The notes beneath the pieces are model-generated. The model was not told where the DNA came from, made no database searches, and saw only the letters and a program-made list of their open reading frames with translations. Below are positions 19,923 through 27,518 of a stretch of 64,000 nt of DNA, in pieces (position 1 is the first letter of the stretch; each line of letters starts with the position of its first letter). The DNA is from Pseudobdellovibrionaceae bacterium (GTDB taxonomy: Bacteria; Bdellovibrionota; Bdellovibrionia; Bdellovibrionales; JAMPXM01): contig CANHQR010000008.1 in the NCBI GenBank assembly GCA_947462815.1, forward strand, positions 1 to 64,000, given 5' to 3'. The position numbers were made by a program, and so were the translations under genes.

Positions 19923-20405
19923 TCACTCCTTGGTGGTGGGTAACTCCATGACCAGATCGGCAACGGGACGGACCCGACGTTGCTCAGCGATGCTACGAAC
20001 TTGCGGAAGTTCCAGAGTCGAAGTGACGAATTGCAAGCGCTGCATGTGTTTGTCGCGCGCAATTCCGATCATGACTTGAAAAAGCTCAGCGGTCCTCGAT
20101 TCGTTCTCAGCCGCGAGATACTCGAGCCAAACCGTCTGCGTCTGTTGCCTAAAAAATAAAATCGGTTGCGCCAGTGCGACACCGCGAAGTCGACCATTTT
20201 GAGGATCGCGAGAGGCCATGGACCAACCGGTCGCGAGGTAGTGCTGAAGTGATTCGCGGCGCCACGCAGCAGTCCACTCGATGAAGGGATCATCCGGATG
20301 AAGTGCGACCGCCTGCGCTTTGCTCCACGCGTAAACCTCGTCAAGATCACGAATACTGAGAACCTGAAATTCATTAAAACTCGACGCGCTCATCGGTGAC
20401 ATCAT
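19923..20405 (-). CDS. GNAT acetyltransferase-like protein
   Basis: The 160-residue product has the alternating strand-helix layout of small N-acetyltransferases, with GRLRGVALAQPILFFRQQTQTVWLEYLAAENESRTAELFQVMIGIARDKHMQRLQF resembling motif A and B regions, but the canonical acetyl-CoA loop (Q/R-x-x-G-x-G/A) is not clear. It could also be a degenerate relative. The stop codon overlaps the glpD ribosome-binding region, so the two are likely co-transcribed. Start choice among clustered ATGs (20405, 20402, 20393) is uncertain. Confidence 0.5.
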   Translation of the reverse strand: MMSPMSASSFNEFQVLSIRDLDEVYAWSKAQAVALHPDDPFIEWTAAWRRESLQHYLATGWSMASRDPQNGRLRGVALAQPILFFRQQTQTVWLEYLAAENESRTAELFQVMIGIARDKHMQRLQFVTSTLELPQVRSIAEQRRVRPVADLVMELPTTKE

Positions 20406-20430
20406 CCCTTACGCCTGTGAGACTGAGATC

Positions 20431-21228
20431 ATGCTTTCAAATGCCAACCTCAGCGTCAACGAGTTCACCGACGAGCTCTGGCGGCGACTCGACCAACATC
20501 TCCACGAAAATCTTCAGGAGTGCCAAAAGCGCGGCGAAGTTCCGGTCGCCGTCTTCGATGCCGACGGCACGCTCTGGGACGAAGATGCCGGAGAGGCTTT
20601 TTTCAAATGGCAGATTGAGAATTGTGGCTTCGAACTCCCGGCTGATCCTTGGCAACACTACTTTGCATGGAAAGCACGCGATCCTCTTGGCGCCTACGGT
20701 TGGTTGGCCCAAATCTCGGCGGGACAAAGCTTGTCACAGGTCCGCGATTGGGCTTCGCAGTGCGCTCGTTCGAATGCGCCGTGGCCGGTCTTTGAAAGCC
20801 AACGCCACCTCCTTAAGAAACTGCAGGCTTGGGGCGTCGAGATTTACGTGGTGACCGCATCGGTTAAGTGGGCCGTTGAACCCCTGGCCCTCGAGTACTT
20901 TGGCTTACCCTATGAGCGCGTGATCGGCATCGAGTGCGAGATCGATCCGCGAGATGTTTTACGTACCGAAGTTAAGCTGCCGATCACTTGGCGCGATGGC
21001 AAAGCCCAAGCCCTGCGGGCCAGGATCGGCGATCGTCAGCCGATTCTCACTTGCGGAAACACCTACGGCGACATTGCCTTGATCGAAACGGCGACCGCCA
21101 AAGGTATACGACTGATGATTCAAACCCGGCCCGACAACGAAGCCGAAGTTGGTCTCGGTCGAGAAGAGGCCAAGCTGCGCGCCCATGGACGCGCGCTCAA
21201 CTGGTGGCTGCATTCTTTTCGACGCTAG
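20431..21228 (+). CDS. HAD superfamily phosphatase (SerB-like)
   Basis: The protein contains HAD motif I VFDADGTLWDED, motif II VVTASVKW, a Lys-containing motif III region (WRDGKAQAL) and motif IV GNTYGDIALIETA. This places it in the subfamily I phosphatases with a helical cap, related to phosphoserine phosphatase. It would hydrolyse a small phosphorylated metabolite in the cytoplasm. The substrate cannot be told from sequence; glycerol-3-phosphate is tempting because glpD is nearby but divergent. The 265-residue length is typical. Its 3' end overlaps the convergent methyltransferase gene by four bases. Confidence 0.8.
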   Translation: MLSNANLSVNEFTDELWRRLDQHLHENLQECQKRGEVPVAVFDADGTLWDEDAGEAFFKWQIENCGFELPADPWQHYFAWKARDPLGAYGWLAQISAGQSLSQVRDWASQCARSNAPWPVFESQRHLLKKLQAWGVEIYVVTASVKWAVEPLALEYFGLPYERVIGIECEIDPRDVLRTEVKLPITWRDGKAQALRARIGDRQPILTCGNTYGDIALIETATAKGIRLMIQTRPDNEAEVGLGREEAKLRAHGRALNWWLHSFRR

Positions 21229-21953
21229 GTCGCACTTTGATAAATCGAATATCGGGAGCGATGCAGCGGCGAGATCACCTCGGCCAACCAGGGATGTAAT
21301 TTCTCAATCGTCGAGCGAGTCAGTCCTCCGCGACCCACGAGCACAATACTATGCCCCTGACGTGCGCGGTCCTGCAGTTGGGCTACGGTGGCTTCAATAC
21401 TCGCGCGATCTGAATAGTCGTACATGAAGTAGACGTCGGCCGCAGGTAGCGGTAGTCCTCGAAGATCCTCGCAACGCAATTCATAGCGGGAAGCCGGTAA
21501 ACCACGCGCGTCGCGCCAGCGCACAGCCTCAGCGTGTCGCTCGGGCACGACTTCGTAGCCACAGTAGGTCCAGATCGGTGAACACGCGTGCAGCACATGC
21601 GCGAGGCGCGAGTAGCCCGAGCCCAGCTCGACGAGGTGACCAGGCTGAAAGCGCTCATCAAGATCGAGGATCATGCGCCGAAGTTCTGTGTAAGGCGTGA
21701 GTAAGGACTGAAGAGCGAGGCCACGCCACTGTTGGGGCTGCTCCGAATTGCCAGTCTGAGTTTCTTCGCAGGTGAGCTGAGTCTCGATGCCGTGGTGGGC
21801 ACGCAAGCCGAGTCGCTCATCGAGTTTCTCAGAGTGCAGCTTCTCCTCCTGGAGATCGCAGTGGGGATCACCAGGCCAAGCGGGAAAAAAGACCTGTTGG
21901 CTCAAGTCGTCCCCTCCTTCATGAAGATGACTTTTTCCTACGGGATACCGCAT
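21225..21953 (-). CDS. SAM-dependent methyltransferase-like protein
   Basis: Motif I of class I methyltransferases is visible (GHLVELGSGYSRLAHVLHA), followed by CGYEVVPERHAEAVRWRD as motif II and YELRCEDLRGLPLPAADVYFMYD as post-I and motif IV. The last 60 residues carry VLVGRGGLTRSTIEKLHPWLAEV. The substrate is unknown. I start it at ATG 21953 (GAGAGAAG just upstream); the track start at 21992 is also possible. It overlaps a small upstream ORF by 35 bases. Confidence 0.65.
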   Translation of the reverse strand: MRYPVGKSHLHEGGDDLSQQVFFPAWPGDPHCDLQEEKLHSEKLDERLGLRAHHGIETQLTCEETQTGNSEQPQQWRGLALQSLLTPYTELRRMILDLDERFQPGHLVELGSGYSRLAHVLHACSPIWTYCGYEVVPERHAEAVRWRDARGLPASRYELRCEDLRGLPLPAADVYFMYDYSDRASIEATVAQLQDRARQGHSIVLVGRGGLTRSTIEKLHPWLAEVISPLHRSRYSIYQSAT

Positions 21954-22134
21954 TCTGCTTCTCTCGCCATGTGAAGAGTCCCAAGCGAACATCCTGCTCT
22001 TCTAATTGAAGAGTCACATGAATCCGCTCACGGTCTTTCAAATTTTCGCTCTTTCGAACTTCGGATTTGAGGGGCAGCAGATAAGATCGGCGAAGAGAGT
22101 CATACCAGATTGCGGAAAACCTAGACTGCTTCAT
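21919..22134 (-). CDS. Possible small charged protein, 71 residues
   Basis: An ATG at 22134 follows GAGAAAGAG and opens 71 codons rich in Lys, Arg and Glu, with a strand-like core ERIHVTLQLEEQDVRLGLFTW. The composition looks like real coding sequence. It overlaps the start of the methyltransferase-like gene, which suggests translational coupling if both are real. The family is not recognised. The remaining stretch to the tRNA (22135-22258) shows nothing else clear. Confidence 0.4.
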   Translation of the reverse strand: MKQSRFSAIWYDSLRRSYLLPLKSEVRKSENLKDRERIHVTLQLEEQDVRLGLFTWREKQNAVSRRKKSSS

Positions 22135-22258
22135 CTCTTTCTCAATTCTCTATGAGCTTCAACTCGATTTGAAGTCTCCAATGCGGAGATCCCTTGTAAA
22201 TCCAAAAGACATCCTCGCAAAAACACTTGGGTGTGATTTTAAGTGAGTGACGAGGAAG

Positions 22259-22335
22259 TGGCGCACTCGCCAGGACTCGAACCTGGAACCCTCTGATCCG
22301 AAGTCAGATACTCTATCCAATTGAGCTACGAGTGC
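22259..22335 (-). tRNA. tRNA-Arg (anticodon UCG)
   Basis: The minus strand folds as a 77-base tRNA with encoded CCA: acceptor GCACTCG/CGAGTGC with discriminator G, D arm GCTC...GAGT, anticodon stem TCTGA/TCAGA with loop CTTCGGA, and T arm with GTTCGAGTC. The loop gives anticodon TCG, decoding CGA. The following 60 bases have a weak ACAC/GTGT hairpin with TTTTT as a possible end. Confidence 0.97.
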
Positions 22336-22488
22336 ACGTCAAGCTTTGGAGCTTAAGCCGTCCCGACAATCTGGACAGCTGGGCCAGAGTCGCCGCGACG
22401 GCCCGATTCTGTCAAGTGGCGGAAGTCGGGCGATGCCGCTTTTGGCTGAGCCTTGAAAGCGGCACCTCGGACCTCACCTCGCCTCGCC

Positions 22489-23811
22489 TCACGCTTTGCG
22501 ACCCACGAGGGCCTCAAGATCTGCGACCTCTTTAGGCGACTCGGACGTCATCACCTCACAGCCGCCCGCAGTGATCACCACGTTGTCCTCAATGCGAACA
22601 CCGATCCCGCGCAACTCCTCAGGGGCCGATGCGTCCTCGGCCGGAATGTAGAGTCCTGGCTCAATGGTATAGGCCATGCCGACTTCGAGGCGGCGCGGCT
22701 CATTGTGAATTTGATAGAGACCCGCATCATGAACGTCCATACCCAAGTAATGGCTAACCCCATGTGGGTAGTACTTCTTAAAAAGCTGACGTTCAATGGC
22801 CTCAGTACGAGGCACATGCAATAGCTTGAGCTCAATCATCGCGTCTGTCAGATACTCGATCGTTCGATCCTGGAGTTGCTTGAAGGCCAAGCCCGGCTTG
22901 GAAAGTCCAATCAGCTCCTTCTGGATCTCCAGCACTCGATCATAGACCTTTCGTTGCGCCGAGGTGAATTTGGCATTCACCGGAAAGGTTCGCGTGATGT
23001 CGCCGGTATAATAGCGAACTTCGGCGCCTGCATCGATCAGCAGCAGATCGCCATCTCGGCAAGTCTGATCGTTGAAAACATAGTGGAGGGTGCAGGCATT
23101 GGCGCCCGTCGCGACGATCGAGTTGTAACCTTCACGATCCGCGTTTTGCTGATAGATCGAGTGCAGGAAGACACCTTGCAGTTGTCGCTCGGTCACTCCG
23201 GGTCGAGTCGCACGCATCACCTCAACATGGGCTTTAGCGGTGACCGAACAGGCACGACGCATGAGATGAACATCTTCTTCGGTTTTAATCACCCGCAGCT
23301 CGCCGACAAGCTCCGCAGAATCATGAATCGGCATGTTACCGCGGCCGCTGCGGCCGTGAGCTCGGCGAACACGAGCTAAAAGCCCAAGCATGCGATGATC
23401 GAAATCTTCATCGATGTCGAAGCGGTAATAAAGTCGATCGCAAGTTTTCAATAAATCAACGGCAAGTTTGTCGAAATCATCGATCAAGTGAGCTTGATCG
23501 ATGCCGAAATGCTGTTGGGCACCTTGAGGCCCGTAGCGAAAGCCATCCCAAGTTTCGCGCTCCACATCTTTGGGCCGCACAAACAAAACGGTTTCCGGAG
23601 TCTGACCTGGGCGGAAGATCAGAATACTCTCCGGCTCTTCCCAGCCGGTGAGATAATACAGATTCGTGTCCTGCCGAAATGCGTGATGCACGTCGTGGTT
23701 GCGAATTCGTTCTGGATTAGAAATCAAAACCAGAGCGGCGCCCTTGGCGCGATCCGCCAGGCTCTGACGACGTTTTTTGAAGATCGACATATTGTCTGTG
23801 GGTTGCCGCAT
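22489..23811 (-). CDS. pepP: Xaa-Pro aminopeptidase
   Basis: A 440-residue PepP-type metallopeptidase of the M24B (pita-bread) family. The N-terminal creatinase-like domain starts with RRQSLADRAKGAALVLISNPERIRNHDVHHAFRQDTNLYYLTG. The two-metal site is complete: LLIDAGAEVRYYTGDITRTFP gives both Asp ligands, HGVSHYLGMDVHDAG the His, and YTIEPGLYIP with GVRIEDNVVIT the two Glu. It removes N-terminal residues preceding proline in the cytoplasm and helps recycle peptides. GGAGG six bases before the ATG at 23811 fixes the start. It stands as a single gene downstream of the patatin-like gene. Confidence 0.96.
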   Translation of the reverse strand: MRQPTDNMSIFKKRRQSLADRAKGAALVLISNPERIRNHDVHHAFRQDTNLYYLTGWEEPESILIFRPGQTPETVLFVRPKDVERETWDGFRYGPQGAQQHFGIDQAHLIDDFDKLAVDLLKTCDRLYYRFDIDEDFDHRMLGLLARVRRAHGRSGRGNMPIHDSAELVGELRVIKTEEDVHLMRRACSVTAKAHVEVMRATRPGVTERQLQGVFLHSIYQQNADREGYNSIVATGANACTLHYVFNDQTCRDGDLLLIDAGAEVRYYTGDITRTFPVNAKFTSAQRKVYDRVLEIQKELIGLSKPGLAFKQLQDRTIEYLTDAMIELKLLHVPRTEAIERQLFKKYYPHGVSHYLGMDVHDAGLYQIHNEPRRLEVGMAYTIEPGLYIPAEDASAPEELRGIGVRIEDNVVITAGGCEVMTSESPKEVADLEALVGRKA

Positions 23812-23895
23812 GCCATTCCTCCGCGCGATCCGCCCTAGCGGTGTCGGACGAGTCTAGCACAGGAATTGGCCTTTGGAGTACTGATACCGAGTCGA

Positions 23896-25098
23896 TTAAA
23901 AGCCGTACTGTTGGGACAGCTTGCGCGTTAGATCCCCTGCGGCCCGAGCCCCGGCCTCCACACTCGCCCTTCGCGCCGCGAAGTCCTCCAACTTTTGACC
24001 GCTCGTATTGACGCTTAAAATCCAATTGACCGTTGGCGACCGAGCGCTCGCGTGAGCCCGACGAACTTCACTCCAGAGTACGCTCGCCGCATGATCGGCT
24101 GAGGCCACGTCAGGATGCAGGGCTTCGCCCGAACCCAAAACGTTGACCAGAACAATCAATGTCGCCCCTTGCTGACGCAACCACTGTGCCGACTCGGCAA
24201 TCGCCAGGGGTGCCGCCATGGACCCGGCCTCCCGCATCAGTGGTGGAAAGGGCAGGCAGCGCGAAACAGCCTCTTTGACTGAACCGCGGCTTTGCCAAGA
24301 GAGAGCGTTCTGCTTCAACCGGGACTGAATGGACGGACAGGCAAAAGGAATTTTCATCTTCTCGATGCCTCCACTCGGGAAGGCGAGACTCAAATACGAA
24401 TCAAGATCCCCTGGGGACTTCGGCTTATGCTTCTCGAGATCGCGCCGATCCGCCACATCGCTCTCGCGCAGACGAAAGCCTTTCCACTCCACATCATTGG
24501 GCTGAGTCTTCTCGGCGTAGGTCGCGGCCATCAAAGCCCCCCACTCGAGGCCGACAATCGCATGGATCGGAATTCGCGAGCGGTGAAACTCCCTCAGCAC
24601 GCCGATGTGCGCGTAAGCCTTGAGGCCACCTGGGCCCAGAATCACACCGACGCGTGGGATTTCCTTTTGTAGAAAACTTGTGTCGACAGGAGTCGGAGCC
24701 GGCGTCGCGCCCACATCACTGGGCGTATCGCTCGAGGCATTCGCAAAGGGCTCAGCATCCACGGTGGTTGGCGCGGCCTCGACCGCAACCTGCGAGGAGG
24801 GCATCGGAGTCGCCGCTGCTGCTGGGCCGCCGCTCGCGGGTGGAGCTGTGGCCGTCCGTGGTTTCGGCGAACTGGGACGCGTTCGAGTCTCGAGACCTTG
24901 GCAAGCCGAGAGGCTCAAGAATAGACCTGTCCAACAAGCCAGAGCCAGACCGCGGCGGAGATCTAAGCCAATTGAGCGATTGTGACACGGCATGGAAGGA
25001 ACAAGAGACTGATCAATCGAAGCTTCAGTCGAACTTTCAGTCGAGTCTAATGCTGTTGCTGTTGCTGGTGCTTGTGCTGGTGCTGGTGCTGGGCTCAT
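23896..25098 (-). CDS. Patatin-like lipoprotein lacking the catalytic dyad
   Basis: The body contains the patatin core: VGVILGPGGLKAYAHIGVLREFHRSRIPIHAIVG resembles the oxyanion-hole loop and first helices. The nucleophile elbow, normally G-x-S-x-G, reads GLEWG, so the catalytic Ser is Glu. The later D-G-G/A that supplies the Asp reads EAG in REAGSMAAPLAIAESAQWL. It is therefore probably not a lipase but a pseudo-enzyme. A lipobox (FLSLSAC) precedes a Pro/Ala/Thr-rich linker, so it should be a lipoprotein. AAGGAGG supports ATG 25098, but that start leaves about 35 Ala/Pro/Thr-rich residues before a good signal peptide beginning MPCHNRSIGLDLRRG; ATG 24993 could be the true start. Confidence 0.75.
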   Translation of the reverse strand: MSPAPAPAQAPATATALDSTESSTEASIDQSLVPSMPCHNRSIGLDLRRGLALACWTGLFLSLSACQGLETRTRPSSPKPRTATAPPASGGPAAAATPMPSSQVAVEAAPTTVDAEPFANASSDTPSDVGATPAPTPVDTSFLQKEIPRVGVILGPGGLKAYAHIGVLREFHRSRIPIHAIVGLEWGALMAATYAEKTQPNDVEWKGFRLRESDVADRRDLEKHKPKSPGDLDSYLSLAFPSGGIEKMKIPFACPSIQSRLKQNALSWQSRGSVKEAVSRCLPFPPLMREAGSMAAPLAIAESAQWLRQQGATLIVLVNVLGSGEALHPDVASADHAASVLWSEVRRAHASARSPTVNWILSVNTSGQKLEDFAARRASVEAGARAAGDLTRKLSQQYGF

Positions 25099-25264
25099 TC
25101 CACCCTCCTTCATCTCTGGATCAAATGCGGTGTCTTTCGACTCTAAGTTCCACGTCGGCGTCCAGATCCGCGCTTATGTCCGCGTCTCGGTACAAATCCC
25201 CAGATCGTTTATCCGACCATCACTCAGACCAACTATCAGACAATGCCCAAGGAGATGCCTAACG

Positions 25265-26167
25265 TCACAGCCAATTCAACTGTTGAGGCGGTCGTGCATA
25301 CAAGAAAAATTCCTGATTCCCGTCGCTTCCCAAAATCGGACTCGGGAAATAGGCCAGAACGGTCCAGCCTAACGACGCCAAAAAATCGCGCATTTGCGGT
25401 TCAAGCGCAGCCCGTCGCTTCTCGTCTTTGACGATACCGCCCTTTCCAAGAGCCTCCCGACCCAACTCGAACTGAGGTTTAACAAGAGTCAGTAGCGAAG
25501 CGTCGGGTTTCAACATCTCGATACCGCTCCCGAGTAGCGCCGGCAGCACGAGCCGCTGCGAGATGAAAGATAGGTCCATCACCACCCAATCAAAGAGTCG
25601 TGCATTCGTGGCCTGAAGAAGTTGTTCGCGAAGTTCCGGTCGATCGAGCTCACGTGCGTTCCATCGCTCAAAGATCTTCACGCGAGAATCGTGGCGCAAA
25701 GCTGGAGCGAGCTGATCGTGACCGACATCAACGCCGACAACTAGACTCGCCCCCGACTGCAAACAACAGTCGGTGAAACCGCCTGTCGATACGCCAATAT
25801 CTAAGACGATTGAGCCTCGCATGGTCAGTTGGGTCGGGGGGCTTAGATTCAGTTCCCGAAGTTTCTGCAAAGCCCCGTGAAGTTTCAGACCGCCCCGGGA
25901 TACGAATTCAGGATCGCTCGATTGAGCGAGCTCGAGGCGGGCACCCGACCGCAAATCCAAAATCTGCGAAGCCTTTTTGATCGCGACGCGTTGGCCTTGA
26001 GCATTGATGAGGAAAACTCGTCCCTCTTGAATCAGGGCTTGAGCGCGCTGGCGCGATGAGGCCAAGCCGAGTTCGACCAAACCCAGATCAGCGCGTATCG
26101 GCTCTTCCAATTCGGATTTCGACGTCGGCAAGTTGTCGTCATCGCGGTTATCGATATTCATACTCAC
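25265..26167 (-). CDS. tlyA: TlyA family rRNA methyltransferase/haemolysin
   Basis: Residues about 25-85 form an S4 RNA-binding domain (RADLGLVELGLASSRQRAQALIQEGRVFLI), followed by SRGGLKLHGAL and an FtsJ-type methyltransferase domain with motif I VLDIGVSTGGFTDCCLQSGA and DWVVMDLSFIS. TlyA 2'-O-methylates rRNA in both subunits in mycobacteria, which gives capreomycin sensitivity; single-subunit variants exist. It lies nine bases after ispA in the order xseA-xseB-ispA-tlyA, as in Bacillus, but without dxs between ispA and tlyA. Confidence 0.93.
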   Translation of the reverse strand: MSMNIDNRDDDNLPTSKSELEEPIRADLGLVELGLASSRQRAQALIQEGRVFLINAQGQRVAIKKASQILDLRSGARLELAQSSDPEFVSRGGLKLHGALQKLRELNLSPPTQLTMRGSIVLDIGVSTGGFTDCCLQSGASLVVGVDVGHDQLAPALRHDSRVKIFERWNARELDRPELREQLLQATNARLFDWVVMDLSFISQRLVLPALLGSGIEMLKPDASLLTLVKPQFELGREALGKGGIVKDEKRRAALEPQMRDFLASLGWTVLAYFPSPILGSDGNQEFFLYARPPQQLNWL

Positions 26168-26176
26168 TTCGTGCTT

Positions 26177-27100
26177 TTAGCGGCTTCGATCTCGATTGTA
26201 GAGAACCAAGCTTCGCAAGGTCTCGGCGCGCTCGTCCCAGTCGATGATGGCCTCGAGAGCCTCATCTGTCAGTTCAAAGAGGAATTCACGCGTCTTCTCT
26301 GGACCCAGCATTGCGCAATAGCTACCCGCCTCTGGTCGAGCCTGATCGAAATCCAACAAGTCATCGGCGACCTGAAAAGCCAACCCAAGGGCCGCCGAGT
26401 AATCCGACAGGTCCTCGATCTGATCTTCCGTCGCTTCGCAGATAATGGCCGAGCCGACGGCAGCCGCTCGAATCAAGGCGCCGGTTTTGAGTTGATGCAT
26501 GAGTCGGAGCTCTTCGATTTCGGTCGCGTCACCGCGCTGAGCGCGAAGGTCGATGGCTTGCCCACCCACCATACCGTGCGAACCTGCGGCCCGCGAGAGC
26601 TCCACGATGGCGCGAACAGCGACCTCAGGTCGTTTCGCGTAGGCCTCGCCCAGCCAAGCGAAGGCATCTGTGAGCAAGGCGTCACCGGCAAGAATAGCCG
26701 TGGCTTCATCAAACTTTTTATGACAAGTCGGCTGGCCGCGACGGAAGTCATCATTGTCCATAGACGGCAAATCATCGTGAATGAGCGAATACGTGTGCAC
26801 ACACTCGACTGCCCCAGCATACGGCAGCACCAAATCTTGGGATTCACCGAGGGCATCAGCGACCATCAGTGCGAGGCTGGGCCGGAAACGCTTCGCTCCC
26901 TCTTGAAGAAGGGAATACCGCATCGCCGAATTCAGACGTTGCCAACCCTCGGCCCGATCATCGCGCGATGCAAACTGGGAGTTAAGTGCATCGTGGACGA
27001 GCTTCGCCGAACTTTCCATGAAACCGAGAACATGAGCGAGATTTTTGGATCCATCGACATGGTCTGCGATATTTTCTGAAGAACTCACGTGGAACCTCAT
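26177..27100 (-). CDS. ispA: Polyprenyl diphosphate synthase (IspA type)
   Basis: A 307-residue trans-prenyltransferase. The first Asp-rich motif is DDLPSMDNDD with the preceding YSLIHDD, the second DDLLDFD; substrate-binding residues GAKRFRP and the GGQAIDL stretch are also present. It condenses DMAPP/IPP to geranyl and farnesyl diphosphate for quinones and undecaprenyl carriers. The residues before the first Asp-rich motif are typical of the short-chain (FPP/GPP) group. It lies between xseB and tlyA on one strand, a conserved order in many bacteria. The first 25 residues are unusually polar, so the ATG a few codons downstream (MESSAKLV) could be the start. Confidence 0.94.
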   Translation of the reverse strand: MRFHVSSSENIADHVDGSKNLAHVLGFMESSAKLVHDALNSQFASRDDRAEGWQRLNSAMRYSLLQEGAKRFRPSLALMVADALGESQDLVLPYAGAVECVHTYSLIHDDLPSMDNDDFRRGQPTCHKKFDEATAILAGDALLTDAFAWLGEAYAKRPEVAVRAIVELSRAAGSHGMVGGQAIDLRAQRGDATEIEELRLMHQLKTGALIRAAAVGSAIICEATEDQIEDLSDYSAALGLAFQVADDLLDFDQARPEAGSYCAMLGPEKTREFLFELTDEALEAIIDWDERAETLRSLVLYNRDRSR

Positions 27101-27165
27101 TCTGGAGTCGCCGTTCGGCGAGCAAATGACGAGATGGGGCTTCGAGGCGCGGATCGGCGTCGCTT

Positions 27166-27441
27166 CTAGTCTTCGACCTCGGGATCGAAGTCTTCGGTTA
27201 CGGCTTCACCTTGATCGTCAACCGACAGGAGCAGCTTCACTTTTTGCTCGGCGTCTGCCAGCTGCACATTGCACTCTCGCGACAACCTCACGCCTTCTTC
27301 GAAAAGTTTGAGAGATTCCTCGAGCGGCATTTCACCACTCTCCATTTTCTCGACGATCTCTTCGAGGCGCGAAAGCTTCTTTTCGAAATCCATTTTGCCG
27401 AGCTCACTCGACGCTCGACTCGACGTGGGTTGACCTGCCAT
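27166..27441 (-). CDS. xseB: Exodeoxyribonuclease VII small subunit
   Basis: The 91-residue protein holds the XseB signature FEKKLSRLEEIVEKMESGEMPLEESLKLFEEGVRLSRECN, two helices that bind the large subunit. Several copies associate with XseA to make the nuclease that degrades single-stranded DNA from both ends. The C-terminal tail is acidic. It follows xseA by 77 bases and precedes ispA. Confidence 0.95.
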   Translation of the reverse strand: MAGQPTSSRASSELGKMDFEKKLSRLEEIVEKMESGEMPLEESLKLFEEGVRLSRECNVQLADAEQKVKLLLSVDDQGEAVTEDFDPEVED

Positions 27442-27518
27442 AACTCCTCCAGTTCAAAATGTCTTTCCAAGAACTTTAAAAAATTTCACCGAAATCACAT
27501 GCCCTCAGCGGACCTAGG

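Noticed and set aside
18227-20062. Long N-terminal extension of glpD
   Set aside because: It overlaps the acetyltransferase-like gene; ATG 19918 has AAGGAG and gives a normal GlpD.
22336-22488. TTGACA near 22409-22414 as the tRNA-Arg promoter
   Set aside because: No acceptable -10 element at 16-18 bp.
24654-25262. 202-residue plus-strand ORF opposite the patatin-like gene
   Set aside because: It is a shadow of the minus-strand gene; its Leu/Val run comes from the Ala/Pro-coding repeat on the other strand.
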